From IMG/VR virus record IMGVR_UViG_3300044568_003163, positions 78,879-142,878 of that record: DNA of 64,000 nt; one strand, written 5' to 3'. Of the stretch, positions 57,391-64,000 are shown one piece after another; position 1 is the first letter of the stretch; each line of letters starts with the position of its first letter. Below the pieces are notes generated by a model that searched no databases, had not been told where the DNA came from, and worked only from the letters and a program-made list of their open reading frames with translations. The stretch comes from a virus. The translations under genes were made by a program, and so were the position numbers.

Positions 57391-57591
57391 CTAGTTTAGC
57401 GTTAAAGTTTTAATTTCTTCGTTAATTTCTGTCGTTTTATTACAGAAGATAGCAAATTCCATTTGATTGAGTTCTTCGCCCTTAATAGTCTTTTGAGCTA
57501 ATAATGTAATAATTTTAGCAGGCACATTGCCAGTATCTACATAGGTTTTGTAGATTTTTTCTGTGACTTTAGGTTGAAAAAATGAAAACAT
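57391..57591 (-). CDS. Hypothetical protein, 66 aa
   Basis: Starts MFSFFQPKVTEKIYKTYVD; a small helical protein. The first four residues match the next gene upstream (MFSF). Not recognised. Confidence 0.72.
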   Translation of the reverse strand: MFSFFQPKVTEKIYKTYVDTGNVPAKIITLLAQKTIKGEELNQMEFAIFCNKTTEINEEIKTLTLN

Positions 57592-57623
57592 ACTTTATTT
57601 CTTTTTAAATTTATTAAACCATT

Positions 57624-57998
57624 TTAAATGTACTTATGATATAAATTTGCTATTTTTTGATTAATGCCATAATCAAGTAAAATATAATTCTTACCTTCCA
57701 TTCCCCAGTTTTCAGTGTTATGTAAATCACAGTCACTAAAATCAAACTCATGAACTTTTGATTTAATACGTCTTACAACTATATTAGGAATTGTTAATAA
57801 TTCTGTATCATATCTTTTTTGACATACAACACCTAAATACATCCATTTTAATTCTGCTAATGATGTAATATCTTTATACTTATCCCAAATAACTTTCTCA
57901 TTGAGTCCTTGTAAATAACCTCTTCTGCTTATAGGTATTTTGATAACTACATTCTTGAGTATTATTACAACCCTTGTTGAATACTTAAATGAAAACAT
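57624..57998 (-). CDS. Kinase-like fold protein, 124 aa
   Basis: The segments VVIKIPISRRGYLQGLNEK (ATP-lysine strand), FSDCDLHNTENWG (like HxDLHxxN-G) and ILLDYG (like DFG) follow the order of a protein-kinase-like or phosphotransferase fold. The length (124 aa) is far below a full kinase, so only a minimal core is present. Similar short kinase-like proteins occur in T4-type phages. Activity is uncertain. Confidence 0.55.
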   Translation of the reverse strand: MFSFKYSTRVVIILKNVVIKIPISRRGYLQGLNEKVIWDKYKDITSLAELKWMYLGVVCQKRYDTELLTIPNIVVRRIKSKVHEFDFSDCDLHNTENWGMEGKNYILLDYGINQKIANLYHKYI

Positions 57999-58001
57999 AT
58001 T

Positions 58002-58292
58002 TTATTTCTTTTTAAATTGTTCAAACCATTTTACAACATCTTCTTTTTCGACTCCAATACCAACCTCATCTTTATCAATAAAACTAAATAAATACTCATT
58101 ATACTCATTTAATAGGTGTAATTGTTCTTCCTCACTATACAATTTCTTATCTTGTGCTAATTTATAACCTTCAACGAAAGCTTCTCGCAAGTTTTCTATT
58201 TCACAATTTCTATCAAATACTCCATATCCTACTTCAAGAGGGTATTTTATTTCAGCAAACTCTTCGATTGTTAATTTTTTATTTTCGCTCAT
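58002..58292 (-). CDS. Hypothetical acidic protein, 96 aa
   Basis: Acidic and helical (DKKLYSEEEQLHLLNEYNEY). The segment FVEGYKLAQDKK resembles FIDGYKLAQKTF of the 191-aa protein at 45309. Not recognised. Confidence 0.72.
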   Translation of the reverse strand: MSENKKLTIEEFAEIKYPLEVGYGVFDRNCEIENLREAFVEGYKLAQDKKLYSEEEQLHLLNEYNEYLFSFIDKDEVGIGVEKEDVVKWFEQFKKK

Positions 58293-58294
58293 AA

Positions 58295-58678
58295 TTAGAT
58301 TAATTCAAATTTAGTTAATTTGTCTCTACTCTCTTCTTTGTTAATTCCTATTAAATAGTTCTTAACATTCTTAACAATTAGTTTACTATAGAAAGTACCT
58401 ATGTAAGCTAAAGTTACTTTTTTCTTTTCGGATGGTCTTTGTGTTAGGTCGATTTTAGCATTTTTAACATCACTAATTGCAGTTAGAATTTGGTTTTTGT
58501 AACCGGAATAACCATCGACTAAATTGATAACTCGGTTTGTTAAAATACCATTAACTACAATTCTAATTTGATGAGGCTTTTTACCCTTTAGGTATGAAAT
58601 TACATATTCGTCATAACCAATATGGGTGAAACCTTCATCAGTCTTTACATATTTGGCAACTTTAAAATTATTTTGCAT
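58295..58678 (-). CDS. Hypothetical protein, 127 aa
   Basis: A basic, beta-type protein (GKKPHQIRIVVNGILTNRVI; RPSEKKKVTLAYIG). First gene behind module A10. Not recognised. Confidence 0.74.
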   Translation of the reverse strand: MQNNFKVAKYVKTDEGFTHIGYDEYVISYLKGKKPHQIRIVVNGILTNRVINLVDGYSGYKNQILTAISDVKNAKIDLTQRPSEKKKVTLAYIGTFYSKLIVKNVKNYLIGINKEESRDKLTKFELI

Positions 58679-58693
58679 ATCGTATTAGTTTAA

Positions 58694-58757
58694 ATTGATA
58701 TACAAATATAAGCAAAAAACTCGACATTAAAAAATATCGAGTCTTAAAGTTATTAAC
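58694..58757 (-). promoter_or_regulatory. Terminator-promoter module A10
   Basis: Minus-strand order: GTTAATAAC (58757-58749), a hairpin CTCGATA/TGTCGAG (arms 58741-58735 and 58726-58720; one G-T pair), T6, and the -7 box TATATTTG (58710-58703) with TATATC. It is nearly identical to module A8 over about 60 bases. Confidence 0.75.
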
Positions 58758-58759
58758 AA

Positions 58760-59464
58760 TTATAAGAATAAATCAGGAAATCTAGCCTTTTCTAGTCGTC
58801 TGACCATTATGGCATTATATAAATCTAAGTTCCATTTGGCATCAGCTAAAGCATTATGTTCTTCTACTGGAGTAGGACAATTTTCTTGCATCCAATCCGG
58901 ACCTAATTCACCTTCTTCATCAAAAATTTGTTTTAAATCTCTACAATAAAATGGAAATCCTTTAGGCATATCAATCATTCTGCCAAACAACCAACAAAGA
59001 ACAACCCAATCATAATCTGCATAGTAGCCATAAAACTCAACTGGAAATAAATGCTTAACATCTTCCCAATTGGCAATAGCTTCCGGATCGTTGATTTGAC
59101 TGTGCAGATAAACAAAATTCTTTACTCTTTCAGCAATAACTGGTTTAGTAGATCCTTGATTACGTAACAAATAAGCTAAATTCTTAATGTTATAATCACT
59201 AACGTCTAATTCAGTAAATGGAAATTCTTTCTCTAAGTTGAGTAAGTCTTGGAATAACTTGGTCAATACATTTGCATTTAACCACTCGTTATTCCAAGCT
59301 GCCTCTATGTCAAATTCATTGCAGATTTCATATAAAGTCTCACCGGTTTCTGTTACAATGCCTATCGAGATGAGGTCGATTGTATCTATTGCGGCAGTTT
59401 GAATTCCTAAAATTCTTTTGCATTTCTTGAATTCGTGGAATTCAGTGTCTAGAAAAAACTTCAT
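58760..59464 (-). CDS. DEDDh exonuclease (RNase-T/oligoribonuclease-like), 234 aa
   Basis: FLDTEF (D6, E8) gives ExoI, FYGYYADYDWVVL gives the second acidic motif, and EHNALADAKWN gives the final His-Asp of DEDDh 3'-5' exonucleases. Members digest RNA or DNA from 3' ends. The large middle (about 60-150) is unusual and may fix substrate. It may trim or degrade RNA during infection. Confidence 0.85.
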   Translation of the reverse strand: MKFFLDTEFHEFKKCKRILGIQTAAIDTIDLISIGIVTETGETLYEICNEFDIEAAWNNEWLNANVLTKLFQDLLNLEKEFPFTELDVSDYNIKNLAYLLRNQGSTKPVIAERVKNFVYLHSQINDPEAIANWEDVKHLFPVEFYGYYADYDWVVLCWLFGRMIDMPKGFPFYCRDLKQIFDEEGELGPDWMQENCPTPVEEHNALADAKWNLDLYNAIMVRRLEKARFPDLFL

Positions 59465-59465
59465 A

Positions 59466-59729
59466 TTAGCAACGCATTAATTCGCCACCCTTACCTGATT
59501 GAGGCTCTTTGCCTGGAAATCCGTTGTAAACTGGAAATCCATTAGCAGCACCGAGTTCGGCTAATGTAGGATTTTGACTACCGTCGTTAATAGAAGGTTC
59601 TTCCGCAACATGTTCAAAAATACGGTTGAGCTTATTCTTAATCATGTTGGTTTGGTGAATATTCAATTGCTCGCCAGAGGCATCTAAAAATCCATCTAAC
59701 CAAATAACAAATGTTTGTATTTTGTCCAT
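59466..59729 (-). CDS. Small helical protein, 87 aa (paralogue of the gene at 63269)
   Basis: The first 40 residues (FVIWLDGFLDASGEQLNIHQ followed by MIKNKLNRIFEH) match in pattern the 81-aa protein at 63269, and a Gly/Pro-rich end follows. The two genes are 3.5 kb apart and probably arose by duplication. Function unknown. Confidence 0.75.
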   Translation of the reverse strand: MDKIQTFVIWLDGFLDASGEQLNIHQTNMIKNKLNRIFEHVAEEPSINDGSQNPTLAELGAANGFPVYNGFPGKEPQSGKGGELMRC

Positions 59730-59743
59730 TCTTTAAATTTTAG

Positions 59744-59805
59744 TGGTCGACTAAGGACTCGAACCTTCTTCGCTTTATCAGTGCGGTGCTTCCATACAGC
59801 TGCCT
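59744..59805 (-). tRNA. tRNA-like remnant (Ile GAT-type anticodon loop), probably not functional
   Basis: The minus strand holds CTGATAA at 59780-59774, an ideal anticodon loop with T33 and GAT, flanked by stems CCGCA/AGCGA with only three pairs. It then has a T-arm AAGG-TTCGAGT-CCTT and the acceptor-like end GTCGACC-A. No matching 5' acceptor strand (GGTCGAC) lies upstream, and the D-arm is unclear. The 255-bp gap 59730-59984 contains nothing else I can name. Confidence 0.3.
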
Positions 59806-59984
59806 TCCATTTGTAGTTTTTGTAATACCCTCAGAACTACTAACTGCGCTAACCTACGATTTAGAGGTAAAAGTGTGCATAACTCTAATGAGTAGAGGCA
59901 TTAACCTGTCTTCGATACTTACCAGTGCACTGACAGAGGTCTTCTTCAATTTATTATATGCTGAATTTACTCATTCAGATTCAA

Positions 59985-62900
59985 TTAATTAGAAATTTTA
60001 AAAGTGGACATCGCTTCTCCTTTTTCAACCCTTAACAAATAAATTCCTTTACTTATATTAGTCATGTCCAGTAAATTACCTGATAATTTGACATCTATTT
60101 GTTTTCCGGCCATATCATAAACTTTAACTTGGCCATCTTCTAAATTTATGATTTCAAATATCGAAGGCTTTGGATTTATTACCACCATTCCGTATTCATA
60201 TTCACCAACACCTAGCAGATTAGTATAAACTAACTCAAATCGATTGTTAAATTCACCTTCTTCAGTAGTAAAGGTATATGGTAATGTATGAGTTACTCCA
60301 TAGTCTTTAATGTAGACGTTATCAATTCCGTCAATAGAATCTAACGTAATTGTGTATGTTTCTGGAATTGCACTAAAATAACCTACTTTCACTACATCGG
60401 ATATATCAAAATTTCCTCTTGCTTGAATTTTGTATTTAATATCGTTTTCAATAGTATAAAACTTAAGTGCAGATCTACCACCAGGTTGTTTTAAATCCCA
60501 ACCATCTTCAAAATCTAAAGTAGTAGTATCATTATAATTTATTAATTGTTGTGAGTACAAACCTAATTCAGTACTCATACTAATTCTATATTTTGTTTGG
60601 TTGTTATTTTGTAATCTAAAGAAATTAATAGGAGTATCGTTCAAATATCCAGGTGCCATAAAACTCGGTCTAAATACTAAATTTGCTGCATTTTTTGCTT
60701 GAATCATAAATCCTTGACAAGATGCAATATATCCACTTGGAGTTTTACCACCAAAAGATGCATTTATACCACCTGATAAATTATAATGAGCATAATCGTT
60801 AGTAGAAAAATTCAATAACATTAAACCTGGATATGCTGAACTTAAAGTTCCAGCGTGAGACCAAAAACTTAAAGTGCCAAGTATGTTGTCGATATTAGCA
60901 TTGATAAAATCGTCAGCAAAAATACTAGATGAGTAAGGATTTCCAACTAAATTAAAGTCGTCAACATTCGATGTAGCATTTGCACTTAATACCATTGGAT
61001 AGCTAATAATTCCAGCATTTAATCCACCAGTAAAAGAAACAGTTTCGGTTCTTGGAAATATACCATCTGGTTGAACCATTGATGCATATCCTTTACCTGG
61101 TATAAAATTATCAGTTTGATTAACCGACAACCAAGCATCACCATCATCATCTTGACCATCAGGACCTGGAGTAATTACTCCATTTAATTGAGTTTGTATG
61201 TCGTAAAAATTTTGAGTTTCGAAAGTAAAAGTACGATAATACCACCAATTAGTAGGTAATAATGCTGAGTCAATAACTGCATTTGTTGGTGAAGACCAAT
61301 ATGTGTAATCATAAATTTTTAATGAAGGTGTTGTTCGTTGAACTGTAACATTGCCAGTTGCAGTCGAAGTGTCACTAACTGGAATCAATTTACCGCCAGA
61401 TCTTACTAATAGAGTTCCAGAAGGATTGACTACAATATCATTAAGAACTTCTACGTAAGCATTATTATTTATAGTCAATGTTGAATTTACTATCAAATTA
61501 CAAGTAGAAAAACTTGATGCAGCAGTTGCAGTATAAGGACCGTCAATTTGTGCAATGACGGTTAAATTAGGTGATCCGTTTGACCACATTGAACCATTCC
61601 ATACTGTGGTTATTGTACATGTTGAATTTAGAACATTAACGACTTGATTTAAGTTGTTATATCCGGTAGTAGAATTAAATGCTACATCGGAATTAGCTAA
61701 ACGAATTGAATATTCAGGTCGGTTTTCTAAATTTTGGTCAGCTAAGTGTAAATGAGCGGTGTATTGTCCATCTGGTAAATCGTTGACTAATGATTCGGAT
61801 ATTGTATGAGTAGCTTTTAGTAATCTTACATCAAGATTTAATAGCTTTTTGTATTCTGTACCATCAGTACTTACAAATACAAGATATGCATTTTTCGGTG
61901 ATACTACATTTGCATATCCAATATTAGATATGTTCATTGTAAAATCAATAGTAGAACCAACGGTTAGCGTAGTAGAATTTAATTGTAATCGATAACCTAA
62001 ATTTCTAACAATTTCATCATAGTGACCAGTAGCAATCCATCCACCCCATACATCTGGATGATAATCTCTATTTAATGTTGAGAAATTTAGCTGATTTAAT
62101 TCAATAACTGCATTTTCTCCGGTTGTTCTAAATCCTCCGTTACAAGGATTATATCCGTTACTCTCTCCGTTCATAGGAAGATATTGAGCAGCATTTGCAA
62201 TAAAATTATAATCAGAAGTTCCAACCGGAGTAGTACAATTACTAATATTGTAAGTTCCCATATCTCCATATTCATTTAAGAATGCATCGTTATAGAAACC
62301 TATACGAGCTGATGGAGTATTTTGGTATGCAGTTGCATCGGTTAATAATGTACTACCATACATTCGTCTTTTTGCTTCTGCGTATCTAACTTGAATTGGA
62401 ATTTGTGAATTAAAATTAGACAACATTGCATCTACGATTTCCTTTCTATTAAGCCATTGAGTAGAAGTTATGTTGTCTTCGTCGCCTAATTCAGGACTAC
62501 CTTCAGTATAATACCATTCTCCATATACGCCAATAAATCCACCTTGTAAAGAAACAATAATGTCTTTATTAGCATTAACAATAGGAGCTAATTGCTGTAT
62601 ATGATTTAGTATAGTTTGTTTATTTGGCTGAACGTTAGCCACGTATTGGTCAGTGTAAGCTGGTCGTAATATAACTTTTAGTCCAGCATTTCTGATTCGA
62701 TTAAAATCAGTTTGTAGGTTAGTTAAATATGCATTGCTAATAGTGGAGTTGTTATTAACAAACTCGCTCAGCATTACATATCGATAGATAACTGTTATTT
62801 TATCAGTATTTCGCCAATTTGTTAATGTAGTTTGGTTTACGAAGCTGTAATTACCGGAATTATTTATGTTTTTTGAGTATTTTTGTAATCCTCTTTCTGG

Positions 62901-63005
62901 ATTAGCGATGTTTTCGGTTGATGATGCGTAAGTAACATTTTGTGATACTATATTAACAGAAAACAAAAATAATAATAACACTAATCTAATAAGTTTAGTC
63001 GTCAT
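59985..63005 (-). CDS. Large T9SS-exported protein with DUF4874/DUF4832-like glycosidase-type domains, 1006 aa
   Basis: Residues 1-21 form a signal peptide. The next part (about 25-440) has NPERGLQKYS, then VILRPAYTDQY, SLQGGFIGVYGEWY and VRYAEAKRRM, the features of the DUF4874/DUF4832 pair, a glycoside-hydrolase-like barrel. A middle Ser/Thr/Asn-rich beta part follows. The last about 80 residues (VINPKPSIFEIINLEDGQ to ISKGIYLLRVEKG) form the T9SS sorting domain, used by Bacteroidetes to pass the outer membrane. A phage gene with such a signal is remarkable. Carbohydrate binding or cleavage on the cell surface is inferred. Confidence 0.85.
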   Translation of the reverse strand: MTTKLIRLVLLLFLFSVNIVSQNVTYASSTENIANPERGLQKYSKNINNSGNYSFVNQTTLTNWRNTDKITVIYRYVMLSEFVNNNSTISNAYLTNLQTDFNRIRNAGLKVILRPAYTDQYVANVQPNKQTILNHIQQLAPIVNANKDIIVSLQGGFIGVYGEWYYTEGSPELGDEDNITSTQWLNRKEIVDAMLSNFNSQIPIQVRYAEAKRRMYGSTLLTDATAYQNTPSARIGFYNDAFLNEYGDMGTYNISNCTTPVGTSDYNFIANAAQYLPMNGESNGYNPCNGGFRTTGENAVIELNQLNFSTLNRDYHPDVWGGWIATGHYDEIVRNLGYRLQLNSTTLTVGSTIDFTMNISNIGYANVVSPKNAYLVFVSTDGTEYKKLLNLDVRLLKATHTISESLVNDLPDGQYTAHLHLADQNLENRPEYSIRLANSDVAFNSTTGYNNLNQVVNVLNSTCTITTVWNGSMWSNGSPNLTVIAQIDGPYTATAASSFSTCNLIVNSTLTINNNAYVEVLNDIVVNPSGTLLVRSGGKLIPVSDTSTATGNVTVQRTTPSLKIYDYTYWSSPTNAVIDSALLPTNWWYYRTFTFETQNFYDIQTQLNGVITPGPDGQDDDGDAWLSVNQTDNFIPGKGYASMVQPDGIFPRTETVSFTGGLNAGIISYPMVLSANATSNVDDFNLVGNPYSSSIFADDFINANIDNILGTLSFWSHAGTLSSAYPGLMLLNFSTNDYAHYNLSGGINASFGGKTPSGYIASCQGFMIQAKNAANLVFRPSFMAPGYLNDTPINFFRLQNNNQTKYRISMSTELGLYSQQLINYNDTTTLDFEDGWDLKQPGGRSALKFYTIENDIKYKIQARGNFDISDVVKVGYFSAIPETYTITLDSIDGIDNVYIKDYGVTHTLPYTFTTEEGEFNNRFELVYTNLLGVGEYEYGMVVINPKPSIFEIINLEDGQVKVYDMAGKQIDVKLSGNLLDMTNISKGIYLLRVEKGEAMSTFKISN

Positions 63006-63060
63006 AATATGAGTTTATTATATTTATTTAGGAAATTCAATTTCCCTCATAATAATAACA

Positions 63061-63282
63061 TTATGTTACATTCTTAACATTTTCTTTCTTATGGTCTTTC
63101 CAATCTAACCAAAAGCCTATTGCTACAATAATATTCATTCCTAAAGAGGCTGCAATTTCGTAAATGTCTTTATACATGTTCATTGATAGGTGAATATGGC
63201 CTATCATCCAAAATGGAATCGCTAGGTTATTCGATATCCATCGTACTAAATAATTTACGAAACTCATTTTAGCATTTAACAA
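63061..63282 (-). CDS. Small two-span membrane protein, 73 aa
   Basis: Hydrophobic spans at about 17-30 and 38-58, then a basic tail (DWKDHKKENVKN). Not recognised. It overlaps the paralogue gene at 63269 by 14 bases. Confidence 0.73.
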   Translation of the reverse strand: MLNAKMSFVNYLVRWISNNLAIPFWMIGHIHLSMNMYKDIYEIAASLGMNIIVAIGFWLDWKDHKKENVKNVT

Positions 63283-63514
63283 CTAATTCACCTGGTTTTC
63301 TTTTAGGTGGTGATATTATTGGATGATTGCCATCGTGAATGGCTTGCATAGTTTCGCTAGTTTTTTGATCGACTCCATACGATTTATCGATGTCATAATA
63401 GAAAACTAATTTGAGGTGATTTTTGATAATCTCTACTTGTCTATGTGTAATTTCGTTGGTTTCTGATAGTTCAAAAAAACCTTGCAACCAATATGCAAAT
63501 TCCGTACTTCTCAT
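63269..63514 (-). CDS. Small helical protein, 81 aa (paralogue of the gene at 59466)
   Basis: The start AYWLQGFFELSETNEITHRQ followed by VEIIKNHLKLVF matches in pattern the 87-aa protein at 59466. A Pro/Lys-rich end follows (SPPKRKPGELVVKC). This kind of short helical phage protein is seen widely; function unknown. Confidence 0.75.
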   Translation of the reverse strand: MRSTEFAYWLQGFFELSETNEITHRQVEIIKNHLKLVFYYDIDKSYGVDQKTSETMQAIHDGNHPIISPPKRKPGELVVKC

Positions 63515-63515
63515 A

Positions 63516-63746
63516 TTAGTATTTTTTTATTGTGATTATATATTTTCCTTTACCTGTGATTTCTCTTTCGTGACTATCAACTTCTCCGTCTTCTATTAAT
63601 ATTATGATTTTGCCTTCTTCGGTAGGTAACATATCCATTCTGCTGTATTTCTCAGCTATTTCTTTCCCTAATTGAATCATCATTTCAGGAAATTCAACTT
63701 CTACTTCTGAAAAATCAGATTCTCGGGTAATTGTTAATGTTTGCAT
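63516..63746 (-). CDS. Hypothetical acidic protein, 76 aa
   Basis: A small acidic beta-type protein with KIIILIEDGEVDSHEREITG. Not recognised. Starts 5 bases after the stop of the edge gene. Confidence 0.72.
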   Translation of the reverse strand: MQTLTITRESDFSEVEVEFPEMMIQLGKEIAEKYSRMDMLPTEEGKIIILIEDGEVDSHEREITGKGKYIITIKKY

Positions 63747-63751
63747 ATTTT

Positions 63752-64000
63752 TTAATTTTCGGTTTCTAATCTTTTAATTACGTCTTTGATATTTAAGAAT
63801 GATATGATAAGACTTGGTAATCCTAATAGAGCATTACAAAAATCAAACATATATCGATAGGTAGAAAATACACTACCAACAGTTACTTTGTTGTACATTA
63901 CATAATATGTTAATAGTGCGGTAACACTTCCATAAACAATAAATTGAATCCAAAATCCAAATTTTACATCGATTTGCGAAGCTTTAATTTGTAGCAATCT
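63752..64000 (-). CDS. Membrane protein, cut by the right window edge
   Basis: The frame is open to the end of the window; a TTG at 63997 could be a start, but the true N-terminus probably lies outside. Three hydrophobic segments are visible (WIQFIVYGSVTALLTYYVM and others). Not recognised. Confidence 0.65.
   Translation of the reverse strand, partial: RLLQIKASQIDVKFGFWIQFIVYGSVTALLTYYVMYNKVTVGSVFSTYRYMFDFCNALLGLPSLIISFLNIKDVIKRLETEN

Noticed and set aside
59786-59992. Plus-strand 68-codon frame
   Set aside because: It lies in the tRNA-like gap with no start signals and opposite to all genes; composition does not look coding.
1-64000. Integrated prophage in a host chromosome
   Set aside because: No integrase, repressor or att sites, and no host housekeeping run on the other strand; gene density and strand bias fit a virulent phage genome.
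1-64000. Alternative genetic code (stop reassignment) as in some large phages
   Set aside because: Genes end normally at TAA, TAG and TGA with tight TAATG overlaps; no gene needs an in-frame stop read through, apart from the doubtful frame at 23878.

Overview
The window reads as part of a large virulent, T4-like (probably jumbo) tailed phage of a flavobacterial host. The signs are these. The DNA is AT-rich. Essentially every gene lies on the minus strand, in tightly packed units with many TAATG start/stop overlaps. Promoters have a Bacteroidetes-type -7 box (TAnnTTTG) and Shine-Dalgarno sequences are not evident. Several products have flavobacterial signal peptides, and one ends in a type IX secretion (T9SS) sorting domain. 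Two endolysins, a collagen-like tail protein and a large set of proteins with T4-style capsid-targeting leaders mark it as viral. Terminase, major capsid, portal, polymerase and prohead protease genes are not in this window.

Layout in transcription order, from high to low coordinates. 64000-58760: small genes, a 1006-aa T9SS-exported protein, a tRNA-like remnant and a DEDDh exonuclease. 58678-53337: small hypothetical genes, a kinase-like protein, thioredoxin and an LpxH-like phosphoesterase. 53259-52022: a Lys/Pro-rich membrane protein and an outer-membrane barrel, closed by a strong terminator. 51885-40202: many short early-type genes, including two HD/zinc proteins, a lipoprotein and a nucleotidylyltransferase. 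40201-39219: a 983-bp gene-free block of different composition, possibly an origin. 39218-38346: three GC-richer genes. 38291-29726: about 18 genes, most starting with a short leader of the type MxxFKKYxEFLNE or MLHESLxEFLNE, which I read as packaged, injected proteins. 29649-26932: an esterase/PAP2 fusion and a glycosyltransferase. 26859-24019: SET-domain protein, DnaA domain IV protein and membrane proteins. 23833-18958: GH19 endolysin, histidine kinase, response regulator, membrane protein, M15 endolysin and a membrane protein. 18927-13237: tail/adhesin genes. 13148-7833: CCA-adding enzyme, nucleotidyltransferase, 5'-nucleotidase and an RSH-type (p)ppGpp hydrolase. 7773-5453: photolyase and an exported repeat protein. 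5441-62: PRPP-synthetase-like, macrodomain, NAMPT-like and deoxyribosyltransferase-like genes, resembling an NAD+ rebuilding module.

Two themes stand out. First, host-takeover or counter-defence capacity: NAD+ reconstruction, alarmone hydrolysis, and a packaged effector set with two ADP-ribosyltransferase-like proteins, a GNAT, a flavodoxin-like protein, a HExxH protein, a ParB-like protein and a nucleotidyltransferase. Second, envelope remodelling and signalling: T9SS cargo, outer-membrane barrel, lipoprotein, LpxH-like enzyme, esterase-PAP2 fusion, and a two-component system inside the lysis cassette. Transcription appears to be organised by a repeated module of about 65 bp that combines a terminator hairpin with a promoter, in two flavours. 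All functional statements come from reading motifs by eye; no database search was run.
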